Positions 7,757-17,113 of a stretch of DNA of 47,354 nucleotides are shown one piece after another. Both the position numbers and the translations under genes were made by a program. This DNA comes from JACMOY01 sp038322575. Its GTDB lineage: Bacteria; Actinomycetota; Actinomycetes; Actinomycetales; Angustibacteraceae. The stretch spans positions 1-47,354 of the forward strand of contig JBBQGB010000023.1 in assembly GCA_038322575.1 (NCBI GenBank), written 5' to 3'. A model generated the notes under the pieces. It ran no database searches and had not been told where the DNA came from. It saw only the letters and a program-made list of their open reading frames with translations. The first letter of the stretch is position 1; each line of letters opens with the position of its first letter.

Positions 7757-8430
7757 GTGCGCTGCGCTGGCTGTTCGAGGCACAGGTGGTGGTCGGTGGT
7801 CACCCGATCCTGTGGCGTGAGGTGATCGGCAACGTCTTCGGCCTCGTCTCGGCGGTCGGCGGGATGCGCCGTCGCGTGTGGGCCTGGCCGGTCGGCATCG
7901 CGGGCAACGTGCTGCTGTTCACGGTGTTCCTCGGCGCGGTGTTCGACAACCCCGAGCACGCGACGCTGCTCGGCCAGGCAGGGCGCCAGGTCATGTTCGT
8001 GCTGGTCTCGGTCTACGGCTGGGTGCGCTGGAACCAGGCTCGCGCGACCGGCGGCGGCCCGGCCGTGCAGCCCCGGTGGGCCACCGGCCGTGAGCGCGCG
8101 GCGCTCGTCGGCGCCGGCGTGCTCGCGGTGGCCGTGCTGACCCCCGCGTTCCGCGCGCTGGGGTCCTACGACCCGGTGTGGGCGGACGCCTGGATCTTCG
8201 TCGGGTCGGTGATGGCGACGTACGCGATGGCCCGCGGCTGGGTCGAGTTCTGGCTGTGCTGGATCGCCGTCGACGTGGTGGGCGTGCCGCTGCTGCTGCG
8301 GGCGCAGTTCTACCCCTCGGCCGCGCTGTACGCCGTGTACGGGGCGTTCGTCGTGTGGGGTTTCGTCGTGTGGCTGAGGGTCGCGCGGACGACGACCCTG
8401 ACCGAGCCGGCGATGGAGACGGTGGCATGA
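7753..8430 (+). CDS. ribM: Riboflavin transporter RibM (PnuC family)
   Basis: A 225-residue integral membrane protein of the PnuC family with about seven to eight hydrophobic segments. Family features are WPVGIAGNVLLFTVF (about 43-57), VSVYGWVRWNQ (about 87-97) and the C-terminal MARGWVEFWLCWIAVDVVGVPL. PnuC itself moves nicotinamide riboside. In Actinobacteria the paralogue encoded inside rib operons (RibM/PnuX of Corynebacterium and Streptomyces) takes up riboflavin. The position between ribE and ribBA, downstream of the FMN riboswitch, supports that assignment. Transport has not been shown for this protein. It overlaps both neighbours by ATGA. Confidence 0.88.
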   Translation: MSALRWLFEAQVVVGGHPILWREVIGNVFGLVSAVGGMRRRVWAWPVGIAGNVLLFTVFLGAVFDNPEHATLLGQAGRQVMFVLVSVYGWVRWNQARATGGGPAVQPRWATGRERAALVGAGVLAVAVLTPAFRALGSYDPVWADAWIFVGSVMATYAMARGWVEFWLCWIAVDVVGVPLLLRAQFYPSAALYAVYGAFVVWGFVVWLRVARTTTLTEPAMETVA

Positions 8431-9707
8431 GCGCCCTGGCGACGATCGAGCAGGCCCTGGCAGAGCTGCGGCTCGGACGGCCGGTGCTCGTCGTCGACGA
8501 CGAGCACCGCGAGAACGAGGGTGACGTCGTCCTGTCGGCCGAGCTGGCGACGTCCGAGTGGGTCGCCTGGACGGTGCGGCACAGCTCGGGCCTGCTGTGC
8601 GCCCCGATGCCGGACGCCGTCGCCGACCGGCTCGAGCTGCCGCTGATGGTGCGCGACAACGAGGACCCCCGAGGCACCGCCTACACGGTGTCGGTGGACG
8701 CCCGCGACGGCGTCACGACCGGCATCAGCGCGGCCGACCGGGCACGCACCGTCCGGCTGCTCGCCGACCCGGCTCTGGCGCCGGGCGACCTGGTGCGGCC
8801 GGGCCACGTGCTGCCCCTGCGCGCCCGCGGCGGCGGTGTGCTCGAGCGGGCCGGTCACACCGAGGCCGCCGTCGACCTGTGCCGGCTGGCGGGCCTGTCG
8901 CCGGTCGGGGTGATCGCCGAGCTGGTGCAGGACGACGGGACCATGATGCGGCTGCCGCAGGTGCTCGACCTCGGCGCGCGCGAGGGGCTGACCACCGTCA
9001 GCATCGCCGACCTGGCCCTGTGGCGGCTGGTGAACGACGCCAGCCCCGTCGAGGGCGGGGCGCCGGCCGACACGCCCGGCCAGGCCCGGGTGCACCGCGT
9101 CGCCACGACCACCCTGCCGACCGTGCACGGCACGTTCACCGCCCACGGCTACCGCGACCTGCGCACCGGCGCCGAGCACCTGGCCCTGGTCAGCGGCGAC
9201 CCGACCGGCCCGAGCGCCGTCGTGCGGCTGCACTCCGAGTGCCTCACCGGCGACGCGCTCGGGTCGCTGCGCTGCGACTGCGGCACCCAGCTGCAGTCCG
9301 CGCTGGCGATGGTGGCCGCCCGAGGAGGGGCGGTGCTGTACCTGCGCGGCCACGAGGGCCGCGGCGTCGGCCTGCTGTCCAAGCTCGAGGCCTACGCCCT
9401 GCAGGACCGCGGCCGCGACACCGTCGACGCCAACCTCGAGCTGGGCCTGCCCGCGGACGCCCGCGAGTACGGCGCCGCCGCCGCGATGCTCGACGACCTG
9501 GGCGTCCCCCGGGTGCGACTGCTCACCAACAACCCGGCCAAGGTCGAGGGACTGGCCGCGCACGGCGTCGACGTCGTGGACCGGCTGCCGCTGGTGTCGG
9601 CGGCCACGGTGCACAACGAGGCCTACCTCGAGACCAAGCGCGAGCGGATGGGTCACGACCTGCCCGCGCCGGTCCACCCGCGGCGCGGCGAGCGGCGTCC
9701 GGCATGA
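8427..9707 (+). CDS. ribBA: Bifunctional DHBP synthase / GTP cyclohydrolase II
   Basis: A 426-residue fusion that feeds both branches of riboflavin synthesis. The N-terminal half makes 3,4-dihydroxy-2-butanone 4-phosphate from ribulose 5-phosphate: VVDDEHRENEGD (22-33) and RAGHTEAAVDL (141-151). The C-terminal half opens the imidazole ring of GTP: zinc cysteines Cys272, Cys283 and Cys285 in HSECLTGDALGSLRCDCGTQ, then YLRGHEGRGVGLLSKL, DTVDAN and LTNNPAKVEGL. RGHEGRG in place of RQEGRG is common among actinobacterial sequences. ATG 8427 overlaps the ribM stop, and its own stop overlaps ribH. Confidence 0.96.
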   Translation: MSALATIEQALAELRLGRPVLVVDDEHRENEGDVVLSAELATSEWVAWTVRHSSGLLCAPMPDAVADRLELPLMVRDNEDPRGTAYTVSVDARDGVTTGISAADRARTVRLLADPALAPGDLVRPGHVLPLRARGGGVLERAGHTEAAVDLCRLAGLSPVGVIAELVQDDGTMMRLPQVLDLGAREGLTTVSIADLALWRLVNDASPVEGGAPADTPGQARVHRVATTTLPTVHGTFTAHGYRDLRTGAEHLALVSGDPTGPSAVVRLHSECLTGDALGSLRCDCGTQLQSALAMVAARGGAVLYLRGHEGRGVGLLSKLEAYALQDRGRDTVDANLELGLPADAREYGAAAAMLDDLGVPRVRLLTNNPAKVEGLAAHGVDVVDRLPLVSAATVHNEAYLETKRERMGHDLPAPVHPRRGERRPA

Positions 9708-10177
9708 GCGGCTCGGGGGCACCGGCGCTGACCGCGGACGGACGCGGGCTGCGGGTCGCGGTCGTCGCGGCGTCCTGGCACGACGCGGTGATGCAGGGGC
9801 TGCTGAACGGCGCCCGCCGCGGGCTGGCGGACGCCGGGGTCACCGACGTGCTGGTGGTGCGGGTGCCGGGAGCGTTCGAGCTGCCGGTCGCCGCGGCCCG
9901 GCTCGCCCCCGGTGTCGACGCCGTCGTGGCGCTCGGCGTCGTGATCCGCGGTGGCACACCGCACTTCGAGTACGTGTGCGCCGGTGCGACCAACGGGCTG
10001 ACCGACGTCAGCGTCCGCACGGGCGTCCCCGTCGGCTTCGGTCTGCTCACCTGCGACGACGAGGCGCAGGCGCTGGACCGGGCCGGGTTGCCCGGCTCGC
10101 ACGAGGACAAGGGGCACGAGGCGGCGACCGCGGCCGTGGCGACGGCCGCCACGCTGGCGGCGCTCGGCGGGGCATAG
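9704..10177 (+). CDS. ribH: 6,7-dimethyl-8-ribityllumazine synthase
   Basis: A 157-residue lumazine synthase that condenses 5-amino-6-ribitylaminouracil with dihydroxybutanone phosphate. Motifs: VVAASWHDAV (substrate-stacking aromatic, here Trp25), VPGAFELP (54-61), VVIRGGTPHFEYV with the catalytic His87, and the C-terminal LDRAG...EDKGHEAATAA phosphate-binding region. ATG 9704 overlaps the ribBA stop. It is the last gene of the riboflavin operon, and its TAG stop doubles as the first three bases of the fbiC -10 hexamer. Confidence 0.96.
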   Translation: MSGSGAPALTADGRGLRVAVVAASWHDAVMQGLLNGARRGLADAGVTDVLVVRVPGAFELPVAAARLAPGVDAVVALGVVIRGGTPHFEYVCAGATNGLTDVSVRTGVPVGFGLLTCDDEAQALDRAGLPGSHEDKGHEAATAAVATAATLAALGGA

Positions 10178-10180
10178 GCT
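10175..10180 (+). promoter_or_regulatory. Leaderless -10 (TAGGCT) of fbiC, overlapping the ribH stop codon
   Basis: TAGGCT starts at the ribH stop codon and ends 6 nt before GTG 10187, with no Shine-Dalgarno between. This suggests fbiC has its own promoter, independent of the FMN-controlled rib transcript. Confidence 0.6.
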
Positions 10181-10186
10181 CGCGCG

Positions 10187-12735
<2,549 letters not shown>

Positions 12736-12739
<4 letters not shown>

Positions 12740-12770
12740 ACCCGGTCGTCGGGTGAACCCGGTCGTGGTG
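12736..12770 (+). repeat. Tandem 17-nt duplication forming a six-codon coupling ORF
   Basis: GTGAACCCGGTCGT occurs at 12736-12749 and again at 12753-12766. The first GTG overlaps the fbiC TGA and opens a frame of six codons (Met-Asn-Pro-Val-Val-Gly) that stops at TGA 12754-12756. That TGA overlaps the second GTG at 12753. The first copy looks like the original start of the next gene, and the duplication has inserted a mini-ORF between the two. Confidence 0.7.
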
Positions 12771-13703
12771 GTCGGTGCCGGGATCGCCGGCGTCGCCTGC
12801 GCCCGCGAGCTGGCGACGGCGGGGCTGCCGGTGCGGGTGCTCGACCGCGGCCGCCGGGCCGGTGGCCGGATGGCCGTGCGCACGGTCGACGGGCACGCCG
12901 TCGACACCGGCGCGTCGTACTTCACGGTCAGCGAGCCGGCCTTCGCGGCGGTCGTCGAGGACTGGCGCGAGCGCGGACTGGCCCGGGAGTGGACCGACAC
13001 GTTCCACCTGGCCGGGCCGGACGGGCTCGAGGACACCAAGGCCGGGCCGGTGCGCTGGGCTGCGACGGCGGGCCTGCGCTCGCTGGTGGTCGACCTCGCG
13101 CGCGGGCTGGACGTCGTCAGCGACCACGTCGTCGAACGGGTCGGCCCCGGCTGGGTCGACGGCGAACCGGCGTCGGCGGTCGTGCTGGCCATGCCCGACC
13201 CGCAGGCGGCCCGGCTCTTCGACGTCGGCGTCGACCGCACCGACTACACGCCGGCCCTGGTGCTGGGCGCCGGGTTCGACCGGCGCGGCTGGCCGGCGCT
13301 GGACGCCGTCTTCGTGCACGACGACCCGGCGATCACCTTCGTCGCGGACGACGGTGCCCGGCGCGGCGACGACGCGGCCGTCCTGGTCGCGCACTCGACG
13401 GCCGACCTGGCCCGGGAGCACCTGGCCGAGCCCGCGGGCGCCACGGCGACGATGCTCGCCGCCCTCGCCCGGGTCACCGGCGTCGCGGACCTGGCCGACC
13501 GCGCCACCTGGACGTTCGTGCACCGCTGGACCTACGCCCAGCCCGCCTCGACGCGCGAGCGGTCGTTCCACCTGGGGGACGACCTGGTGGGCCGCTGCGG
13601 TGACAGCTGGTCGACCCGGCCGCGGGTCGAGGCCGCGTTCGAGAGCGGCCGGCTGCTCGGCGTCGAGCTGGCGGCGCGGCTGGGTGCTGCCGCGCACGGG
13701 TAG
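12753..13703 (+). CDS. Renalase-like FAD-dependent amine oxidase/oxidoreductase
   Basis: A 316-residue flavoprotein of the NAD(P)-binding Rossmann / amine-oxidase-like fold. Motifs: VVVVGAGIAGVACARELATAG (dinucleotide motif GAGIAG at 8-13), acidic end VLDRGRRAGGRM (typical GGRM second FAD motif), and the C-terminal CGDSWSTRPRVEAAFESGRLLG, the FAD-contacting end of this family. It resembles bacterial renalase-type proteins that oxidise stray dihydronicotinamide isomers, but the substrate is not certain. Start GTG 12753 overlaps the stop of the duplicated mini-ORF after fbiC. Its TAG stop is reused in the hisE -10 hexamer. Confidence 0.8.
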   Translation: MNPVVVVGAGIAGVACARELATAGLPVRVLDRGRRAGGRMAVRTVDGHAVDTGASYFTVSEPAFAAVVEDWRERGLAREWTDTFHLAGPDGLEDTKAGPVRWAATAGLRSLVVDLARGLDVVSDHVVERVGPGWVDGEPASAVVLAMPDPQAARLFDVGVDRTDYTPALVLGAGFDRRGWPALDAVFVHDDPAITFVADDGARRGDDAAVLVAHSTADLAREHLAEPAGATATMLAALARVTGVADLADRATWTFVHRWTYAQPASTRERSFHLGDDLVGRCGDSWSTRPRVEAAFESGRLLGVELAARLGAAAHG

Positions 13704-13706
13704 CCT
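13701..13706 (+). promoter_or_regulatory. Leaderless -10 (TAGCCT) of hisE, overlapping the upstream stop codon
   Basis: TAGCCT starts at the TAG stop of the oxidoreductase and ends 8 nt before GTG 13715. It favours 13715 over the in-frame GTG at 13709, which would be too close to the hexamer. Confidence 0.55.
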
Positions 13707-13714
13707 GGGTGCCC

Positions 13715-13978
13715 GTGAAGACCTTCGACGCGCTGTTCGCCGAGCTCAGCGAGAAGGCGACGTCCCGCCCGGCCGGGTCGGGCACGGTCGCCGAGCTCGA
13801 CGCCGGGGTGCACGCCATCGGCAAGAAGGTCGTCGAGGAGGCCGCCGAGGTCTGGATGGCCGCCGAGCACGAGGGGGCCGAGCGCACCGCCGAGGAGATC
13901 AGCCAGCTGCTCTACCACCTGCAGGTGCTGATGATCGCCCGCGGCCTGACCCTGCCGGACGTGTACGCGCATCTGTGA
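13715..13978 (+). CDS. hisE: Phosphoribosyl-ATP pyrophosphatase
   Basis: An 87-residue MazG-like helical enzyme hydrolysing phosphoribosyl-ATP to phosphoribosyl-AMP, the second step of histidine synthesis. Diagnostic stretches are MKTFDALFAEL, IGKKVVEEAAEVWMAAE (metal-binding EEAAEV) and EEISQLLYHLQVLMIARG, ending DVYAHL as in actinobacterial HisE. HisE is a separate protein here; the HisI cyclohydrolase is encoded at about 33.9 kb. hisG follows after 50 nt. Confidence 0.93.
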   Translation: MKTFDALFAELSEKATSRPAGSGTVAELDAGVHAIGKKVVEEAAEVWMAAEHEGAERTAEEISQLLYHLQVLMIARGLTLPDVYAHL

Positions 13979-14028
13979 GCGGCCACCCCGCCGTCCAGCT
14001 GCCGTCCCCCCCACCCCAGGAGCCCGCC

Positions 14029-14877
14029 GTGCTGCGTGTCGCCGTCCCCAACAAGGGCTCGCTCGCCGAGTCCGCCTCCGAGATGCTGCGCGAGAGCGGG
14101 TACCGCCAGCGCAGCGACAGCCGTGAGCTCGTCCTGCAGGACCCCGAGAACGATGCGGAGTTCTTCTTCCTGCGCCCGCGCGACATCGCCGTGTACGTCG
14201 GCGCGGGCACCCTGGACGTCGGGGTCACCGGCCGCGACCTGCTGCTGGACTCCGGCGCCGACGCCACCGAGATCATGAGCCTGGGCTTCGGCCGCTCGAC
14301 GTTCCGGTTCGCGGCCCGCCCGGGCACGGCCACGTCGGCCGCCGACTTGGACGGCCAGCGGATCGCGACGTCGTACGAGGGGTTGGTGCGCCGCTACCTG
14401 GGTGACCGCGGGGTCACCGCCGCGGCCGTGGTGCGGCTGGACGGTGCGGTCGAGACGTCGGTCAGCCTCGGGGTCGCTGACGTGATCGCCGACGTCGTCG
14501 AGACCGGCACCACGCTGCGCGGGGCCGGCCTGGAGGTGTTCGGCGAGCCGATCCTGGAGTCCGAGGCGGTCCTGATCACCCGCGCGGGCGCCCCCGAGAG
14601 CGCCGCCGTCACGGTGCTGTCTCGCCGGCTGCAGGGCGTCCTGGTGGCCCGGCGCTACGTCCTGATGGACTACGACGTCCGGGTCGAGCTGGTGGCCAAG
14701 GCCTGCGAGCTCACTCCCGGGCTCGAGTCGCCGACCGTGAGCCCCCTGCACGACAAGGGCTGGGTGGCGGTGCGGGCGATGGTGCCGCGCAAGACCACGA
14801 ACCAGGTGATGGACGAGCTCTACGACCTGGGGGCGCGGGCGATTTTGGTCACCGACATCCACGCGTGCCGGCTGTGA
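14029..14877 (+). CDS. hisG: ATP phosphoribosyltransferase (long form)
   Basis: A 282-residue committing enzyme of histidine synthesis joining ATP and PRPP. It begins LRVAVPNKGSLAESASEML. The PRPP loop lies in GVADVIADVVETGTTLRGAGL (about 145-165). A C-terminal ACT-like regulatory domain (about 205-282, VRVELVAKACELTPGLESPTVSPL to the end) marks the long form, which is feedback-inhibited by histidine. GTG 14029 has CCAGGAG 7-12 nt upstream. It overlaps the next gene by GTGA. Confidence 0.96.
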   Translation: MLRVAVPNKGSLAESASEMLRESGYRQRSDSRELVLQDPENDAEFFFLRPRDIAVYVGAGTLDVGVTGRDLLLDSGADATEIMSLGFGRSTFRFAARPGTATSAADLDGQRIATSYEGLVRRYLGDRGVTAAAVVRLDGAVETSVSLGVADVIADVVETGTTLRGAGLEVFGEPILESEAVLITRAGAPESAAVTVLSRRLQGVLVARRYVLMDYDVRVELVAKACELTPGLESPTVSPLHDKGWVAVRAMVPRKTTNQVMDELYDLGARAILVTDIHACRL

Positions 14878-15317
14878 GCGACCCCTACGCCCCCTTCGTC
14901 CCCCACCGGGGACGCACGGTCGCGCTCGGGTTCGGGGTCGTCTCGGTGCTGGTCTTCGCCGTGCTCGCCCTCGTCGTCCCGTCCACCGGTCTACGCGGGT
15001 GGAGCACGCTGGACTCGTTGCTGCTGCTGGGTTTCGGGCTGCTGATCGGCGCCGTGATGTGGCGGTTCGCGGCGCTGCGGGCGGTGCCCTCGCCGACCGG
15101 GCTGGTGGTGCGCAACGTGCTGCTGACCCGCACCGTCACCTGGGACCAGGTGACGAGGGTGCGGTTCGCCGGCGGCGACCCCTGGGTGGTGCTCGACCTC
15201 GCGGACGGCGAGCAGCTGGCCGTCATGGCGGTGCAGAAGTCCGACGGGCCGCTGGCCCGCAGCGAGGGCAGCCGGCTCGCCGCCCTCGTGCAGGCCGGCC
15301 GGACGCACGGCCGCTGA
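14874..15317 (+). CDS. PH-domain-like small membrane protein
   Basis: A 147-residue protein with two transmembrane segments (about 20-38 and 49-66) and a C-terminal beta-rich PH-like domain (VVRNVLLTRTVTWDQVTRVRFAGG ... WVVLDLADGEQLAVMAVQ). Proteins of this type often follow hisG in Actinobacteria, with no known function. Start GTG 14874 overlaps the hisG stop by GTGA; an in-frame GTG three codons earlier is less likely. Confidence 0.7.
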   Translation: MSDPYAPFVPHRGRTVALGFGVVSVLVFAVLALVVPSTGLRGWSTLDSLLLLGFGLLIGAVMWRFAALRAVPSPTGLVVRNVLLTRTVTWDQVTRVRFAGGDPWVVLDLADGEQLAVMAVQKSDGPLARSEGSRLAALVQAGRTHGR

Positions 15318-15318
15318 C

Positions 15319-16092
15319 GTGGTCGGCGCGGCCCCGCGGGTCGACCTGAACAGCGACCTCGGTGAGGGGTTCGGGCACTGGCGGCTCGGCGACGACGACG
15401 GGCTGCTGGACGTCGTCACCAGCGCCAACGTGGCCTGCGGGTTCCACGCCGGCGACCCGAGCATCATGCGGCGGGTCTGCGAGGGGGCGGCCCTGCGCGG
15501 CGTCGCGGTCGGCGCCCAGGTGGGCTACCGCGACCTGGTCGGCTTCGGTCGGCGCTACGTCGACGTCGATCCGGACGAGCTGACGCAGGACGTCGTCTAC
15601 CAGGTGGGTGCGCTGCAGGCGCTGGCCCACGCGGCCGGCACCCGGGTGACCTACGTCAAGCCGCACGGAGCGCTGTACAACGCCATCGCGCGCGACCAGG
15701 GCCAGGCCGCCGCGGTGGTGCGCGCCGTGGTCGAGGTCGACGCCTCGCTCGTCGTCCTCGGCTCGGCCGGGTCGGCGTGGCTGCGCCTCGCGGCCGCCGC
15801 CGGGCTCACCGTCGTGCACGAGGCGTTCGCCGACCGGGCCTACACCGCGGACGGTGAGCTGGTGCCCCGTTCGCTGCCTGGCGCGGTGCTCAGCGACGTC
15901 GACGAGGTCGTCCGCCGCTGCCTGGCGATGGCCCGCGGCGAGGCGGTGCCGGACGTCGACGGGGCGCCGATCTTCGTTGCCGCGCAGTCGCTCTGCGTGC
16001 ACGGTGACACCCCGGGCGCGGTCGAGGTCGCCCGAGCCGTCCGGGCTGCCCTGACCACCGCCGGGGTCGACGTACGGGCCTTCGCGCCGTGA
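15319..16092 (+). CDS. pxpA: 5-oxoprolinase subunit A (LamB/YcsF family)
   Basis: A 257-residue LamB/YcsF protein. Diagnostic sequences are DLNSDLGEGFG (9-19), VTSANVACGFHAGDPSIM and VTYVKPHGALYNAI. PxpA works with PxpB and PxpC in ATP-dependent opening of 5-oxoproline to glutamate. Neither PxpB nor PxpC is encoded nearby, so the partners must be elsewhere or absent. GTG 15319 starts 1 nt after the PH-protein stop. The next gene is convergent, 6 nt away. Confidence 0.92.
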   Translation: MVGAAPRVDLNSDLGEGFGHWRLGDDDGLLDVVTSANVACGFHAGDPSIMRRVCEGAALRGVAVGAQVGYRDLVGFGRRYVDVDPDELTQDVVYQVGALQALAHAAGTRVTYVKPHGALYNAIARDQGQAAAVVRAVVEVDASLVVLGSAGSAWLRLAAAAGLTVVHEAFADRAYTADGELVPRSLPGAVLSDVDEVVRRCLAMARGEAVPDVDGAPIFVAAQSLCVHGDTPGAVEVARAVRAALTTAGVDVRAFAP

Positions 16093-16098
16093 CCGCGG

Positions 16099-16503
16099 TC
16101 AGGTGGACGCGACGCTGATCAGGACGGCCGCGGCGTCGTCACGGCCGCGGACGCGTCCCACCAGCTGGATCGCACGGGCCAGCAGCCCGTACTTGGTGCG
16201 CACCAGCTGCTGGACGCGCACGGCGGTCGGCCCGGTCTCGACCACGGCGACGGCCGCCAGGTCCGCACCGCGGCGGTTGCCGCGCTGGTCGCAGGGCGCG
16301 AGCAGCACGCGCGGGGTGTGCGCCAGTCGCTTGCACTTGCCGGTGCCGATCGTGGTGATGACGGCGAGGTGGTGGCCGTCGGTGAACGGGACGACCCAGA
16401 CCGGCGTCGGGACCGCCGCGCCGGTGCGTCGGAACGTCGTGAGCAGCACGTACTTCTGCTCGCCGAGCGCGGCGAGGTCCGCGGCGGTGGCGGTGTCCGT
16501 CAT
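16099..16503 (-). CDS. PPOX-class (F420-dependent type) flavin/deazaflavin oxidoreductase
   Basis: A 134-residue split-beta-barrel protein: LGEQKYVLLTTFRRTGAAVPTPVWVVPFTDG, then TTIGTGKCKRLAHTPRVLLAPCDQRG. This pattern is typical of PPOX-class proteins annotated as F420-dependent in Actinobacteria. FbiC is encoded 4 kb away, so F420 is probably available in this organism. Cofactor and substrate are inferred. ATG 16503 is preceded by a leaderless -10 TAGCGT 6 nt upstream, in a 34-bp divergent promoter shared with the next gene. Confidence 0.8.
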   Translation of the reverse strand: MTDTATAADLAALGEQKYVLLTTFRRTGAAVPTPVWVVPFTDGHHLAVITTIGTGKCKRLAHTPRVLLAPCDQRGNRRGADLAAVAVVETGPTAVRVQQLVRTKYGLLARAIQLVGRVRGRDDAAAVLISVAST

Positions 16504-16537
16504 GCCGCGACGCTACCCCCGCGCCTAGGGTTGCGGC
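16504..16537. promoter_or_regulatory. 34-bp divergent leaderless promoter pair
   Basis: Minus-strand TAGCGT (16515-16510) and plus-strand TAGGGT (16526-16531) face away from each other. Each ends 6 nt before an ATG (16503 and 16538). Only 10 bp lies between the two hexamers, so each -35 region falls close to or inside the other promoter and gene. Confidence 0.6.
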
Positions 16538-17104
16538 ATGGTGCACGTCAGCGGACTGGTGCTGGCCGCCGGCGCCGGTCGCCGGTTCGGTGGCCCGAAG
16601 GCGCTGGCCCGTCTGGACGGCGTGCGCCTGGTCGACCGTGCGGTGGCGACGCTGACCCGCGGCGGCTGCCCCGAGGTGCTGGTCGTCGCCGGCGCCGCGC
16701 CGCTCGTCGTGCCCGGTGCCGGCGTGGTCGACAACCCGTCCTGGGAGTCCGGGATGGGCTCGTCGCTAGCGGCCGGGCTGGCGCACCTGGCGGCCGGGCC
16801 GGCGTCCGCGGTGGTGGTGCTGCTCGTCGACACGCCGTGGGTGGGCGACCAGGCCGTCACCCGGTTGATCGCTGCCCACGCGCTCGGAGCCGTCGCGGCA
16901 CAGGCGACCTACGGCGGTACCCCAGGCCACCCGGTGCTGCTGGGTCGTGCGTTGTGGGACGACGTCGCCGGCCTCGCCGTCGGCGACCAGGGCGCCCGCG
17001 GGTGGCTGCGCACCCACCGCGACCTGGTCACCGCCGTCGCGTGCGACGGGACGGGCGAGGACCGGGACGTCGACCGACCGGGCGACCTGCTCAGCCCCCG
17101 GTGA
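16538..17104 (+). CDS. MocA/MobA-like nucleotidyltransferase
   Basis: A 188-residue NTP-transferase. The nucleotide loop is LVLAAGAGRRFGGPKALARLDG (7-28). The family motif NPSWESGMGSSLAAGL (about 67-82) and the metal-site VDTPWV follow, with a C-terminal GHPVLLGRALWDD. The combination is closest to MocA-type cytidylyl- or adenylyl-transferases of molybdenum cofactor maturation. No XdhC or molybdoenzyme gene is next to it, so the role is open. ATG 16538 fits the leaderless promoter. It ends 9 nt before the convergent lipoprotein gene. Confidence 0.75.
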   Translation: MVHVSGLVLAAGAGRRFGGPKALARLDGVRLVDRAVATLTRGGCPEVLVVAGAAPLVVPGAGVVDNPSWESGMGSSLAAGLAHLAAGPASAVVVLLVDTPWVGDQAVTRLIAAHALGAVAAQATYGGTPGHPVLLGRALWDDVAGLAVGDQGARGWLRTHRDLVTAVACDGTGEDRDVDRPGDLLSPR

Positions 17105-17113
17105 CGGACGGCG

